The notes beneath the pieces are model-generated. The model was not told where the DNA came from, made no database searches, and saw nothing but the letters and a program-made list of their open reading frames with translations. From NCBI GenBank assembly GCA_028275345.1, contig JAPWUV010000007.1:1-64000 (forward strand): 64,000 nucleotides of DNA. Direction: 5' to 3'. Below are positions 26,573 through 33,883 of this stretch, piece by piece (position 1 is the stretch's first letter; each line of letters opens with the position of its first letter). Position numbers and translations under genes: made by a program. This stretch comes from a bacterium. Lineage in GTDB: Bacteria > Zhuqueibacterota > Zhuqueibacteria > Oleimicrobiales > Geothermoviventaceae.

Positions 26573-26953
26573 GCCTCCTCCGCTCAATCCATTCCTTCCC
26601 TCGGGTTCGAATCGCGCAAAGTTACGGAAAGCGGCCCACGGAAACAAGCACTCCCGCCCAGTCCACAGCCGGCATTCCGAAAACTCCGGGGAACCTTGTG
26701 GGAAAAGGAAAGTAGCAGCATTGCAGAATCCGGATCGGGGTGCCAACTTGAAAAGACCTCGATCGGGTCCCGGGGGTACGAGGAGGCCCCACCGGGCCGG
26801 ACGTTCCGATGCCGAACGCCCATGCGGGATGAATGCGAGTCCGCTCGAAAATGGAACTTTGGCATTGCTTTTATGAGCCCCGTTTACTACTTTGGGCGCC
26901 GATTTGGGGAGGCGCCTGACCTTGGTTTTCGAGAAACTTCCGGAGGTGCGAAC
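26573..26953. other. Divergent promoter region (MFS / acidic protein)
   Basis: 381 nt between two divergent starts. It should hold promoters for both directions. On the plus strand TTGGCA and TTTACT lie about 18 nt apart near 26864-26893, a weak -35/-10 pair. No good pair was found for the minus strand. No coding frame is convincing here. Confidence 0.4.
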
Positions 26954-27256
26954 ATGAGCTTCCGAATGGCTGACGACGATATCTATCGTCTCCAGGATGA
27001 CGATAGCGAAAGCTGGTACGAACCTTGGGAGGATGAGCCCGACGAAGACTGGGAGGAAGAGGAAGAAGAGGACTGGGAAGAGGAGGAGGGAGAAGAGGAG
27101 GAGGAAGAGGAGGACTGGGAGGAAGAAGAGGAGGAAGAAGAAGACGAAGAAGAGGGCTGGGAGGAAGAGTTCGAGGAAGAGGACTGGGACGCTGAGGACT
27201 GGGAATCCGATGAGGATGAGGACCTTGGCGAATTCTGGTCCGAAGACGACGAGTGA
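26954..27256 (+). CDS. Ultra-acidic Trp/Glu low-complexity protein
   Basis: 100 residues from ATG 26954, with GGAGG 8 nt upstream. About two thirds of residues are Glu or Asp; only two Arg (4 and 12) and no Lys are present. Nine Trp recur at intervals inside Glu runs (DWEEEEEEDWEEEEG, GWEEEFEEEDWDAEDW). The coding strand is almost pure purine for about 140 nt. The protein should be highly charged and disordered. I know no family. It could bind cations, mimic nucleic acid or act as a charged tail-like chaperone. The good ribosome binding site and codon-phased composition support a real gene. Confidence 0.65.
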   Translation: MSFRMADDDIYRLQDDDSESWYEPWEDEPDEDWEEEEEEDWEEEEGEEEEEEEDWEEEEEEEEDEEEGWEEEFEEEDWDAEDWESDEDEDLGEFWSEDDE

Positions 27257-27737
27257 GCTGCTCCATCTCTTCGACAGCCCGGACGACTCCGGAGGCGCAG
27301 GCAGGGGAGGCGAACCCTATCCCGTCCTCGCCGTCGGCGGACTCCTCGTCGAAGAAGGCCGAATCCTCCTCGTGAGACGGAAGAATCCCCCCGCCAAGGG
27401 GCTCTGGACTTTGCCGGGCGGCCGAGTGCTGCCCGGCGAAAGATTAGCCGAGGCCACAAGAAGGGAATTCCTCGAAGAAACTTCGCTGGAAGTGGAACCT
27501 GTCGGGTTGGCAGGCCTTTTCGAGATCATTGACCGAAGCGAAGAAGGACACCTCCGCTTCCACTACGTCGTGGCCGACTACTGGGTGCGCCGGGTCGGAG
27601 GACATCCGAAGGCTGGCTCCGACGCGGCAGAACTCAGCTGGTTCCCCGTCGACTCCCTGCCGATTGATGAGATGCCGGCAGCATCCGCAGCGTTCGTGAA
27701 GGAACTGCTACCCGCCCTGCCCGGCGAGATGCGGTGA
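27216..27737 (+). CDS. NUDIX hydrolase
   Basis: The Nudix box is complete: GGRVLPGERLAEATRREF followed by LEETSLEV (GX5EX7REUXEEXGU). The domain starts near YPVLAVGGLLVEEGRILLVRRK and ends at FPVDSLPIDEMP. It probably hydrolyses a nucleoside diphosphate linked to another moiety (ADP-ribose or NDP-sugar type, given the YVVADYWVRRVGG segment). The start is uncertain: ATGs at 27210 and 27216 lie inside the preceding acidic gene, so the two genes overlap by about 40 nt in different frames. No better in-frame start lies after the acidic stop. Confidence 0.85.
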   Translation: MRTLANSGPKTTSELLHLFDSPDDSGGAGRGGEPYPVLAVGGLLVEEGRILLVRRKNPPAKGLWTLPGGRVLPGERLAEATRREFLEETSLEVEPVGLAGLFEIIDRSEEGHLRFHYVVADYWVRRVGGHPKAGSDAAELSWFPVDSLPIDEMPAASAAFVKELLPALPGEMR

Positions 27738-27751
27738 CGGGAACGGGCGCG

Positions 27752-27782
27752 GCCATCGTCTCGGAAACCCGCCGGCGATGGC
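27752..27782 (+). terminator. Possible terminator after the NUDIX gene
   Basis: GCCATCG (27752-27758) pairs with CGATGGC (27776-27782), loop 17 nt, followed by TGGTGTCTTT. The long loop and short T-run make it only a candidate. It lies between the NUDIX stop and the strong promoter at 27842. Confidence 0.35.
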
Positions 27783-27841
27783 TGGTGTCTTTCCGCAACT
27801 CCCGCCCAAACTCACGCTCGCCGACTCCTGCCGATTAGCCC

Positions 27842-27870
27842 TTGATAATTTGCTGCTGCGTGCCTAAAAT
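27842..27870 (+). promoter_or_regulatory. Sigma70-type promoter of the glycosyltransferase genes
   Basis: TTGATA (27842-27847), a 17-nt spacer, then TAAAAT (27865-27870). The expected transcription start is near 27877, just before the heptosyltransferase gene. With the GTG at 27882 the mRNA would be nearly leaderless, which argues for a slightly later start codon. Confidence 0.7.
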
Positions 27871-27881
27871 GTTCGCGCCCG

Positions 27882-29048
27882 GTGAATGCGGGAAGGGATC
27901 GTGAGTTGCGGGTTCAACAGAGGCGGAGCGCGTTGAAAAGGCACCGCAGGCAGCGGGATGAAACCGCGCCGGACTTGAAGCATGTCCGGCGGGTCCTAGT
28001 GATCAAACTCAGGGCCATCGGGGACGTGCTGATGAGCCTGCCCGTGGTGGACAATCTGCGGCTGGCCCTCCCCGAGGCTGCCATCGATTTTCTCACCGAG
28101 GGCGAGGCCTATCCCATCGTGCGTGGGTATCCGGGGATCCATTCGGTGTTGGTCTTTGACCGCAAAGGACTGGAAGGGGCTTCGCCGCGGGTCGCCGGGA
28201 AAGCGGGACTGAAGCTGATCCAAGAAGTCCGGAGTCGCAACTACGACCTGGTGATCGATCTATTTGGCAACCCACGCAGCGCGCTATTAGCGGCGCTGTC
28301 GGGTGCGAGGTGGCGCGTGGGTTTCAATTGGCGAATCCGAAGCTGGGCGTACAATCTCGTGGTTCCTTCCCGCGCTAGCGAGGTCCACGAGGTGGAATTC
28401 AACCTGGACGCCCTGCGAGCTCTCGGAATCCCGGTCGTGCGCCGCGAACTGCGGCTCTGGATTCCTCCGGAGGCGGATCGCGCGGCAGAGACCTTTTTCC
28501 AGGAATTGGGCCTGCGCGAAGGTGAGGTCATCGCCTTGAACCCGGGAGGAGGCTGGGAGGCGAAGCGCTGGCCCCCTCACCGTTTTGCCGAGTTAGCAGC
28601 TTGGGTGGTCCGAGAACTGCGGAGGCCCGTGCTGGTGCTTTGGGGCCCGGGCGAGTATCCGCTGGCGAAGCAGGTTTGCGACGACACGGAGAATGTGTTC
28701 GCAATTCCGGAGACGGATCTCCCAGGTTTGGCGGCCTGCCTGAGGCGCTGCGAGGCGCTTGTCACCAACGATAGCGGACCGATGCACATCGCGGCGGCGT
28801 TGGGCGTGCCCGTCGTGGCCATTTTCGGCCCTACTCGGCCGGACCTCCAAGGTCCTTGGGGCGTACCGCATCGCATCGTGCGGAATTCTTCCCTGGATTG
28901 TCTCGGCTGCAATTTGACACGCTGCTCGCACCCGAGCTGCATGGCGGAGCTTCCCGCGGGTGCGGTGGCCGAGGCGCTCGCGGATCTTCTGGGTGAGCTG
29001 GAAGGCGCGCATCAAGCTGTGCGGGAAGGACTCAACGTGGCCCGGTAG
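27882..29048 (+). CDS. Glycosyltransferase family 9 (ADP-heptose:LPS heptosyltransferase-like)
   Basis: Up to 388 residues. GT9 features: RVLVIKLRAIGDVLMSLPVVDNLR, IDLFGNPRSALLAALSGARWRVGF, ALNPGGGWEAKRWPPHRFAEL, VTNDSGPMHIAAALGVPVVAIFGPTRP. The family transfers heptose from ADP-heptose onto lipid A-Kdo or core. A Cys-rich end (SLDCLGCNLTRCSHPSC) is common in the GT9 family. The start is uncertain: GTG 27882 opens the frame, but the promoter ending at 27870 and a GGGAAGGG run make TTG 27906 a better-spaced choice. The tandem GT2 gene follows by 5 nt. Confidence 0.9.
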   Translation: MNAGRDRELRVQQRRSALKRHRRQRDETAPDLKHVRRVLVIKLRAIGDVLMSLPVVDNLRLALPEAAIDFLTEGEAYPIVRGYPGIHSVLVFDRKGLEGASPRVAGKAGLKLIQEVRSRNYDLVIDLFGNPRSALLAALSGARWRVGFNWRIRSWAYNLVVPSRASEVHEVEFNLDALRALGIPVVRRELRLWIPPEADRAAETFFQELGLREGEVIALNPGGGWEAKRWPPHRFAELAAWVVRELRRPVLVLWGPGEYPLAKQVCDDTENVFAIPETDLPGLAACLRRCEALVTNDSGPMHIAAALGVPVVAIFGPTRPDLQGPWGVPHRIVRNSSLDCLGCNLTRCSHPSCMAELPAGAVAEALADLLGELEGAHQAVREGLNVAR

Positions 29049-29053
29049 GACGG

Positions 29054-30691
29054 ATGGCGGCGTCCCGTTCGGCAGCGAGTAGCCCTCTGATCTCGGCCGT
29101 GGTGATCGCTCGCAATGAAGCCCACCAGATCGCCGAGTGCCTGGAGACGCTCCGCTGGGCCGATGAGCTCGTGGTGGTGGACGGCGGAAGCATTGACGGG
29201 ACGCCCGAAATCGCCAGGCGCTACACGGATCGCGTCTACGTGCGGGAATGGACGGGCTACGCGGACCAGCGGCGTTTCGCTTTGAGCAAAGCAGCCGGGC
29301 AGTGGGTTCTGATGGTGGACTGTGACGAACGAATTCCGAGCGCCCTCGCTACGGAGATCCGCCGTGTGGCAGAAAGGGATGGCGACGGCTACGACGGCTT
29401 CTACATCGCTCGGAAGTCCTTCTTCCTCAGGAAATGGATCCGTCATGCGGGGTGGTACCCCGGTTATCAGCTGCGTCTTTGCCGCCGGGCGCGGGCGGGC
29501 GTGACCGACCGGGCGGTGCACGAAGGCCTCGTGGTGGAGGGCCGCGTGGGATACCTCAGCGAAGCCATGCTTCATTTCACGTACCCGAGCCTGGAGGCGG
29601 CGCTGGAGCGGATCAATCGCTACACCACGCTCGAAGTGAAGGATCGGCACCCGGCACGACGCGTGGGACCGCTCGATTTTCTTTTCCATCCGCTGGCGGA
29701 GTTCCTGAAGAAGTACGTCGGCCGAGCGGGATTCCGGGAGGGGATGCATGGGCTCTTGCTGGCGGCGACCTCCGGATTCTACAAGCTGGTGCTGTACGTG
29801 AAGCTCTGGGAGTCCCAGCGCGGCACAGCGACCCTGCCTGTGCTGCCGAAGCCCTCCGAACTCGCTGGAGATCGGGCCCCCGTGAGCGTGCTCGTCATCG
29901 CAAAAAATGAGGAAAGGAACATCCGGGATTGTCTCCTCTCCGCCCGCTGGGCCGACGAGGTGGTTGTGGTCGATACCGGGAGCACCGATGCGACGCCGCA
30001 GTTGGCCCGCGAGCTCGCGGACCGGGTTCTCTTGCGTCCCTGGCGGGGCTACGCGGCCACCAAGCAGGAGGCGCTCGCGGAACTTCGCAACGATTGGATC
30101 CTCTGGCTCGATGCCGACGAAAGGGTGAGCCCTGAACTGGCTGCGGAGATCCGGGAGGCGATTCGCCACTCGGACTACGCCGGCTTTGAGATCCCCCGTC
30201 TGGCTTGGTTCCTCGGCGGGTGGATTCGGCATTCGGGATGGTTCCCGGGATACGTGGCGAGGCTGTTCCGGAAGGACAAAGGGAGCTTCACCGACTCGCT
30301 GGTGCACGAAGGCCTTGAGATCGAAGGCAGGGTGGGGAGACTCCGGAATCCGCTCATCCACCTCACGGACCCTGAGCTCCAGCACTACATGGAGAAGTTC
30401 AATCGCTACACGACGCTGGCCGCTCAGCAGGAGAGAGGACGCGGGCGACGATTCCGCCTGTGGAAGCTGCTGTTCCACCCGCCGCACATGTTCTTTCGCA
30501 TGTACGTCCTGCAACGCGGATTCCGCGACGGTACGCAGGGCTGGATACTGGCTCTCCTGTCGGGCGGGTACGTGTTCTTTAAGTATGCCAAGCTGTGGCA
30601 ACTGGAAACCTTGGGTGAGGAAAACGTCACTGTTCAAGATCGTCTTGGACGAGAGAAGGCATCGTCTCGGGCGGCATGGGAACGAATGTGA
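29054..30691 (+). CDS. Tandem GT2 glycosyltransferase (two WaaE/KdtX-like domains in one chain)
   Basis: 545 residues made of two homologous GT2 units. Unit 1 (about 13-255) has SAVVIARNEAHQIAEC, RWADELVVVDGGSIDGT, MVDCDERI and WIRHAGWYPGY. Unit 2 (about 282-520) has SVLVIAKNEERNIRDC, RWADEVVVVDTGSTDAT, WLDADERV and WIRHSGWFPGY. Each also has a VHEGL..EGRVG block and a hydrophobic C-terminal segment. Single-domain relatives add beta-1,4-glucose to LPS-core heptose. Two units in one protein suggest addition of two successive sugars. The DxD equivalent is DCD in unit 1 and DAD in unit 2. Confidence 0.88.
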   Translation: MAASRSAASSPLISAVVIARNEAHQIAECLETLRWADELVVVDGGSIDGTPEIARRYTDRVYVREWTGYADQRRFALSKAAGQWVLMVDCDERIPSALATEIRRVAERDGDGYDGFYIARKSFFLRKWIRHAGWYPGYQLRLCRRARAGVTDRAVHEGLVVEGRVGYLSEAMLHFTYPSLEAALERINRYTTLEVKDRHPARRVGPLDFLFHPLAEFLKKYVGRAGFREGMHGLLLAATSGFYKLVLYVKLWESQRGTATLPVLPKPSELAGDRAPVSVLVIAKNEERNIRDCLLSARWADEVVVVDTGSTDATPQLARELADRVLLRPWRGYAATKQEALAELRNDWILWLDADERVSPELAAEIREAIRHSDYAGFEIPRLAWFLGGWIRHSGWFPGYVARLFRKDKGSFTDSLVHEGLEIEGRVGRLRNPLIHLTDPELQHYMEKFNRYTTLAAQQERGRGRRFRLWKLLFHPPHMFFRMYVLQRGFRDGTQGWILALLSGGYVFFKYAKLWQLETLGEENVTVQDRLGREKASSRAAWERM

Positions 30692-30815
30692 ACGTTTGGG
30701 GGACGAGGGGCCGAGGCCGGAGGCGCCAATTGCGGTGGACGGGTTCTCCCTCCGTAGGACATTCGTTCTTGTGGAGGCCCTTTCTGCGGGGGGTGAGAAG
30801 CATCGGAGGTCGACG

Positions 30816-31160
30816 ATGAACTTCGGCAAGGAGCAACTGGGAGATATTCTGGTGCTTCGGCTGAAGGAGCCGAGGCTGGATTCCACCATTTCTTCGGACC
30901 TGAAGGCGCAGCTCCTGATGCTGGTTCGCGAGGGCAATCATAATATCCTGGTGGATCTGACGCAGGTGGAGTACGCCGATAGCTCTGGACTGGGGGCGCT
31001 TCTCTTCGGGCACCGCCAGGCCCGCGAGGCCGGGGGCTCCCTCAGGATCTTCGGGGCCAAGGGACGAACGGCGAGCCTGATCCGCATCGCTCGGCTGGAA
31101 AACGTGCTGTTGAATTACGCCACGGAACAGGAAGCGATCGCCAGCTTCGGTGCCAGATGA
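30816..31160 (+). CDS. STAS-domain anti-sigma factor antagonist
   Basis: 114 residues from ATG 30816 (GGAGGT upstream). SpoIIAA/RsbV-like fold: ILVLRLKEPRLDSTISSDLK, NILVDLTQVEYADSSGLGALLFGHRQA, and GGSLRIFGAKGRTASLIRIARL. The DSSGLG motif carries the Ser that anti-sigma kinases phosphorylate. No sigma factor or RsbW-type kinase lies nearby, so the partner is encoded elsewhere. The FmdB-type gene starts 37 nt downstream. Confidence 0.9.
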   Translation: MNFGKEQLGDILVLRLKEPRLDSTISSDLKAQLLMLVREGNHNILVDLTQVEYADSSGLGALLFGHRQAREAGGSLRIFGAKGRTASLIRIARLENVLLNYATEQEAIASFGAR

Positions 31161-31197
31161 GAACCGTAACAGGTCTAGGCCAAGAGGAGGGGTGCAG

Positions 31198-31650
31198 ATG
31201 CCGATCTACGAGTACCGCTGCCTGCGTTGCGGAAGGCCGTCCAGCTTCTTTGTGATGCGCATCGGAGAGGTGCCGCCTTTGCGCTGCCGGTACTGCGGCC
31301 ACACGGAAATGACCCGCATCATGAGCCGCTTCGCATCAATTCGCTCGGAAGAAGATCGGCTCGAAAGCCTGGCAGATCCAGCCAAATGGGGCGACCTGGA
31401 CGAGAACGACCCGAAGAGCGTCGTCCAATTCATGAAGCGGATGGGGCGTGAATTCGGGGACGAACTCGGTGAGGATTTCAACCAGCTGATTGAGGAGGCT
31501 GAAGAGGAAGCTTATCGCGCGGCCGAGGGAGAGGAAAGCGGGACCGAAGCGGGCGAAAGCAGCTTCGACGAGGGACTGAGCGGGGGCGGGAGTTCGCTGG
31601 ATTCGTCGACCCAGAGCTCAGGTTCTTCGAAGCCTTCGGCACTGGATTGA
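31198..31650 (+). CDS. FmdB-family zinc-ribbon protein with acidic tail
   Basis: 150 residues from ATG 31198 (GAGGAGGGG upstream). The N-terminal MPIYEYRCLRCGR and LRCRYCGHTEMTRIMS form the FmdB zinc ribbon (Cys 8, 11, 30, 33). The remaining 100 residues are acidic then Ser/Gly-rich and low in complexity, longer than the usual FmdB tail. FmdB proteins are small putative regulators; no direct function is known. The middle region (WGDLDENDPKSVVQFMKRMGREFGDELGEDF) resembles FmdB relatives that have a long C-terminus. Confidence 0.85.
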   Translation: MPIYEYRCLRCGRPSSFFVMRIGEVPPLRCRYCGHTEMTRIMSRFASIRSEEDRLESLADPAKWGDLDENDPKSVVQFMKRMGREFGDELGEDFNQLIEEAEEEAYRAAEGEESGTEAGESSFDEGLSGGGSSLDSSTQSSGSSKPSALD

Positions 31651-31735
31651 GGCAGAATCGAGTTCAGCCCCGCTCGCTCGTGCGAGGGTAAGACGAAGAG
31701 ACGGCGGGGTTCCGTCCTCAGCTTGTGAGAGGCCA

Positions 31736-32383
31736 ATGGAAAGCTTGGCGATTTATGTGATCATCGGCCCGCCCATCCTGCTGGCCCTGACGATCCACGA
31801 GTATGCCCACGGGTGGGTCGCGGATCGTCTGGGGGATCCGACGGCGAGAATGGCCGGGCGCCTCACGCTCAACCCGCTCGCCCATCTCGATCCGATCGGG
31901 ACCATTCTCCTCTTCGTGGCTCGCATCGGCTGGGCCAAGCCAGTGCCGGTGAATCCCTACTACTTCCGGGATCCCAGGGTCGGAATTCTGTACGTATCTC
32001 TGGCGGGGCCCGGGGCGAACCTGCTGGCGGCGCTCGTTTTCGGGATCGCTTGCCGGGGGCTGGGGCTACGTTCTTTGGCTCCGGTGCACGGTGGGGCGTT
32101 GGGCGTCTTGGAAATCATGCTGGTCTTTGCGGTGTACATCAACTTGGTGCTCGCCGTCTTCAACCTTATCCCTGTGCCTCCCCTGGATGGATCCAAGATC
32201 CTGGCGAGCGCAGTGGGCGGGAGCGTGGCACGGAGCTACGAGGAGTTCTCTCGCTACGGTTCATTTGTGCTATTCGGAATCATCCTCGCAGAGATGCTGA
32301 CGGGCGCGCGAATCCTGTGGGCAGTGATCGGGCCATTCGTGCGCTTCTTCAGCGTGCTGTTCGTCGGGAGTCCACTGGCCTGA
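31736..32383 (+). CDS. Site-2-protease-like M50 membrane metallopeptidase
   Basis: 215 residues. The zinc motif HEYAH is at 21-25 in the first helix region, and the second motif FNLIPVPPLDGSKIL (NxxPxxxxDG) lies near 150. Four or five further helices (SLAIYVIIGPPILLAL, VGILYVSLAGPGANLLAALVF, MLVFAVYINLVLAV, GSFVLFGIILAEML). It belongs to the short Rip/YwhC-type group without PDZ domain. Intramembrane proteolysis of an unknown substrate. Possibly linked to the STAS gene as a regulatory set, but no evidence beyond proximity. Confidence 0.92.
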   Translation: MESLAIYVIIGPPILLALTIHEYAHGWVADRLGDPTARMAGRLTLNPLAHLDPIGTILLFVARIGWAKPVPVNPYYFRDPRVGILYVSLAGPGANLLAALVFGIACRGLGLRSLAPVHGGALGVLEIMLVFAVYINLVLAVFNLIPVPPLDGSKILASAVGGSVARSYEEFSRYGSFVLFGIILAEMLTGARILWAVIGPFVRFFSVLFVGSPLA

Positions 32384-32399
32384 AGCGTGGAGGTCCCAG

Positions 32400-33152
32400 A
32401 TGAGGAATCGCATGCGGTCGGTGGGGTGTTGCCTGGCAACTTTCGTAATTCCCGCGGCGGCCGTTCTGGCTCAGGAACCGCTTTCGTTGGTGGACGCTCC
32501 GACGGCGGGCGTGCTCCGGCGCGGAATGTACCAGATCACGATGCGAGTTTTCTCGGGAGGCGGCCTGCTGACGAGCGCCGACGTGGGACTCGGCGACCAT
32601 CTGCTCATTGGCGTCTCGTACGGGGGGGAGAACGTGATCGGCCGCGGCGAGATCCGCTGGTATCCGCAGCCCGGCGTGCACGCCCGACTTCGAATCTTGG
32701 ACGAAACCACAGCTCTCCCGGCGGTGAGCCTCGGTTTCCTGTCGCAGGGCTACGGCAGCTACCTGGATGACCTCGACCGGTACGAGGTGAAGTCCCGCGG
32801 GTTCTTCGCGGCGGGAAGCAAGCACTACCGCGCGGGAATCCTGCTGGGAGTCCACGGCGGGCTGAACTACAGCCTGGAGAAGGACGACGGAGATGACGAT
32901 TTGGACGTGTTTGCCGGGATCAGCCTCGGACTGAGCCGCCAGTTCGAATTGATGGCCGAGTACGATCTCGGATGGAACGACAACGAGGCGAGGAGCCGCG
33001 GGCGAGGGAATGGCTTCTTGAACGCCGGCTGCCGCTGGTGGGCGGGTCAGAGCATCAGCATGGATTTCGTGTTCTACGATCTTGTGCACAACCAGAAGGG
33101 CGTGAACTACGCAGGTCGATTTGTCGTGCTGCGCTATTGGGAGCGGTTGTGA
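32400..33152 (+). CDS. Predicted outer-membrane beta-barrel protein
   Basis: 250 residues with a signal peptide ending in AAAVLAQ. The rest alternates aromatic and small residues in short strands (YQITMRVFSGGGLLTSADVGLG, LLIGVSYGGENVIGRGEIRWYP, HARLRILDE, LFAGISLGLSRQFELMAEYDLGWND-like pattern) and ends in GRFVVLRYWERL, which fits a barrel with a terminal aromatic strand. It resembles the barrel region of YjbH-type proteins, but I cannot name a family. The CXXCH lipoprotein follows. Confidence 0.65.
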   Translation: MRNRMRSVGCCLATFVIPAAAVLAQEPLSLVDAPTAGVLRRGMYQITMRVFSGGGLLTSADVGLGDHLLIGVSYGGENVIGRGEIRWYPQPGVHARLRILDETTALPAVSLGFLSQGYGSYLDDLDRYEVKSRGFFAAGSKHYRAGILLGVHGGLNYSLEKDDGDDDLDVFAGISLGLSRQFELMAEYDLGWNDNEARSRGRGNGFLNAGCRWWAGQSISMDFVFYDLVHNQKGVNYAGRFVVLRYWERL

Positions 33153-33207
33153 CTCCGGTCTCCGCCTTTGCGGCGGGGAACACCCGTGCCGCGAGAGGGG
33201 CGGAGTC
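33151..33207 (+). terminator. Hairpin between the barrel protein and the CXXCH lipoprotein
   Basis: GACTCCG (33151-33157) pairs with CGGAGTC (33201-33207), followed by GTTTT. An inner CCGCC/GGCGG hairpin lies inside. It could end transcription of the upstream gene or attenuate entry into the lipoprotein gene, whose ribosome binding site starts soon after. Confidence 0.4.
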
Positions 33208-33234
33208 GTTTTCCCTACGAGGAGGTGATGTGGC

Positions 33235-33753
33235 TTGCGGCGATTGGCGGGATTGATGCTCTTGGCTTGGGTCCTGGTGGGCTGCTACACCGTGTTGAAG
33301 CACCCGGTGTTGCGTCCGGAGGGCGCGGAGGGGGGCCTCGTTCGCGTGTCAACGAGGGACGATTGTTGGTCGTGCCATTCCAGCGTTTCCGAGCACTTCT
33401 GGCGCGAAGAGATGCCGCCTGCCGCTGTCGGGTATTCCGCCTGGGATTACTACTACGCTACCCCCTGGTGGCTGGATGCTCCCTACTACGGCGAGCAGGC
33501 CGGAGGCGAAACCCGTCTAGCGGAACCCCGACAGTTCCGCCGTCGCGAGACGGCGGAACCTACCCCCGGCGCCCCTGCGGTGCAGCAGCCGACACCCACG
33601 CTTCAGGGAGTTTCGCGCAAGGCGGCGAGCGACCAGGAGGCCCGGTCTGCTTCCGAGCCGCCGAGGTCTGAAGACCGGCGTCGCACGGTGGCGCGGAGGG
33701 ACACCACAGTGGGGGACTCGACGAAGGAATTGCGGCGCGAACGGAATCCGTAA
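33235..33753 (+). CDS. Lipoprotein with a single CXXCH haem-binding motif
   Basis: 172 residues, TTG start after GGAGGTG. Signal peptide with lipobox: MLLAWVLVGC. Near residue 45, DDCWSCHSSVSEHFW is a CXXCH motif, the covalent haem c attachment site. An aromatic stretch follows (WDYYYATPWWLDAPYYG), and the last 80 residues are charged and low in complexity. Could be a small mono-haem cytochrome anchored in the envelope; a chance CXXCH cannot be excluded because no axial-ligand Met/His pattern is evident. Confidence 0.65.
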   Translation: MRRLAGLMLLAWVLVGCYTVLKHPVLRPEGAEGGLVRVSTRDDCWSCHSSVSEHFWREEMPPAAVGYSAWDYYYATPWWLDAPYYGEQAGGETRLAEPRQFRRRETAEPTPGAPAVQQPTPTLQGVSRKAASDQEARSASEPPRSEDRRRTVARRDTTVGDSTKELRRERNP

Positions 33754-33883
33754 GAGGCCACTTGCCGGCCCCGCGTAGGCAGTGGGCTGAATACGAACGG
33801 AAGGGTGTACGTGAGGGGGGCTGCATTTTACCTGAAGGAGGGGGATTTCGGGAGATGTGGAGGTTCTGTCGGGAGGGGAAAGG

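Noticed and set aside
26324-26953. Possible 210-codon N-terminal extension of the acidic protein
   Set aside because: Overlaps the MFS gene on the other strand and lacks the acidic composition; ATG 26954 has a good ribosome binding site.
27045-27190. Repetitive purine tract considered as a tandem repeat or CRISPR-like element
   Set aside because: Repeat is explained by Glu/Asp/Trp codons; there are no regular spacers. No CRISPR array was seen anywhere in the window.
29012-30937. 641-codon open frame antisense to the tandem GT2 gene
   Set aside because: Composition (many His, Arg, Pro) and lack of motifs fit an antisense shadow.
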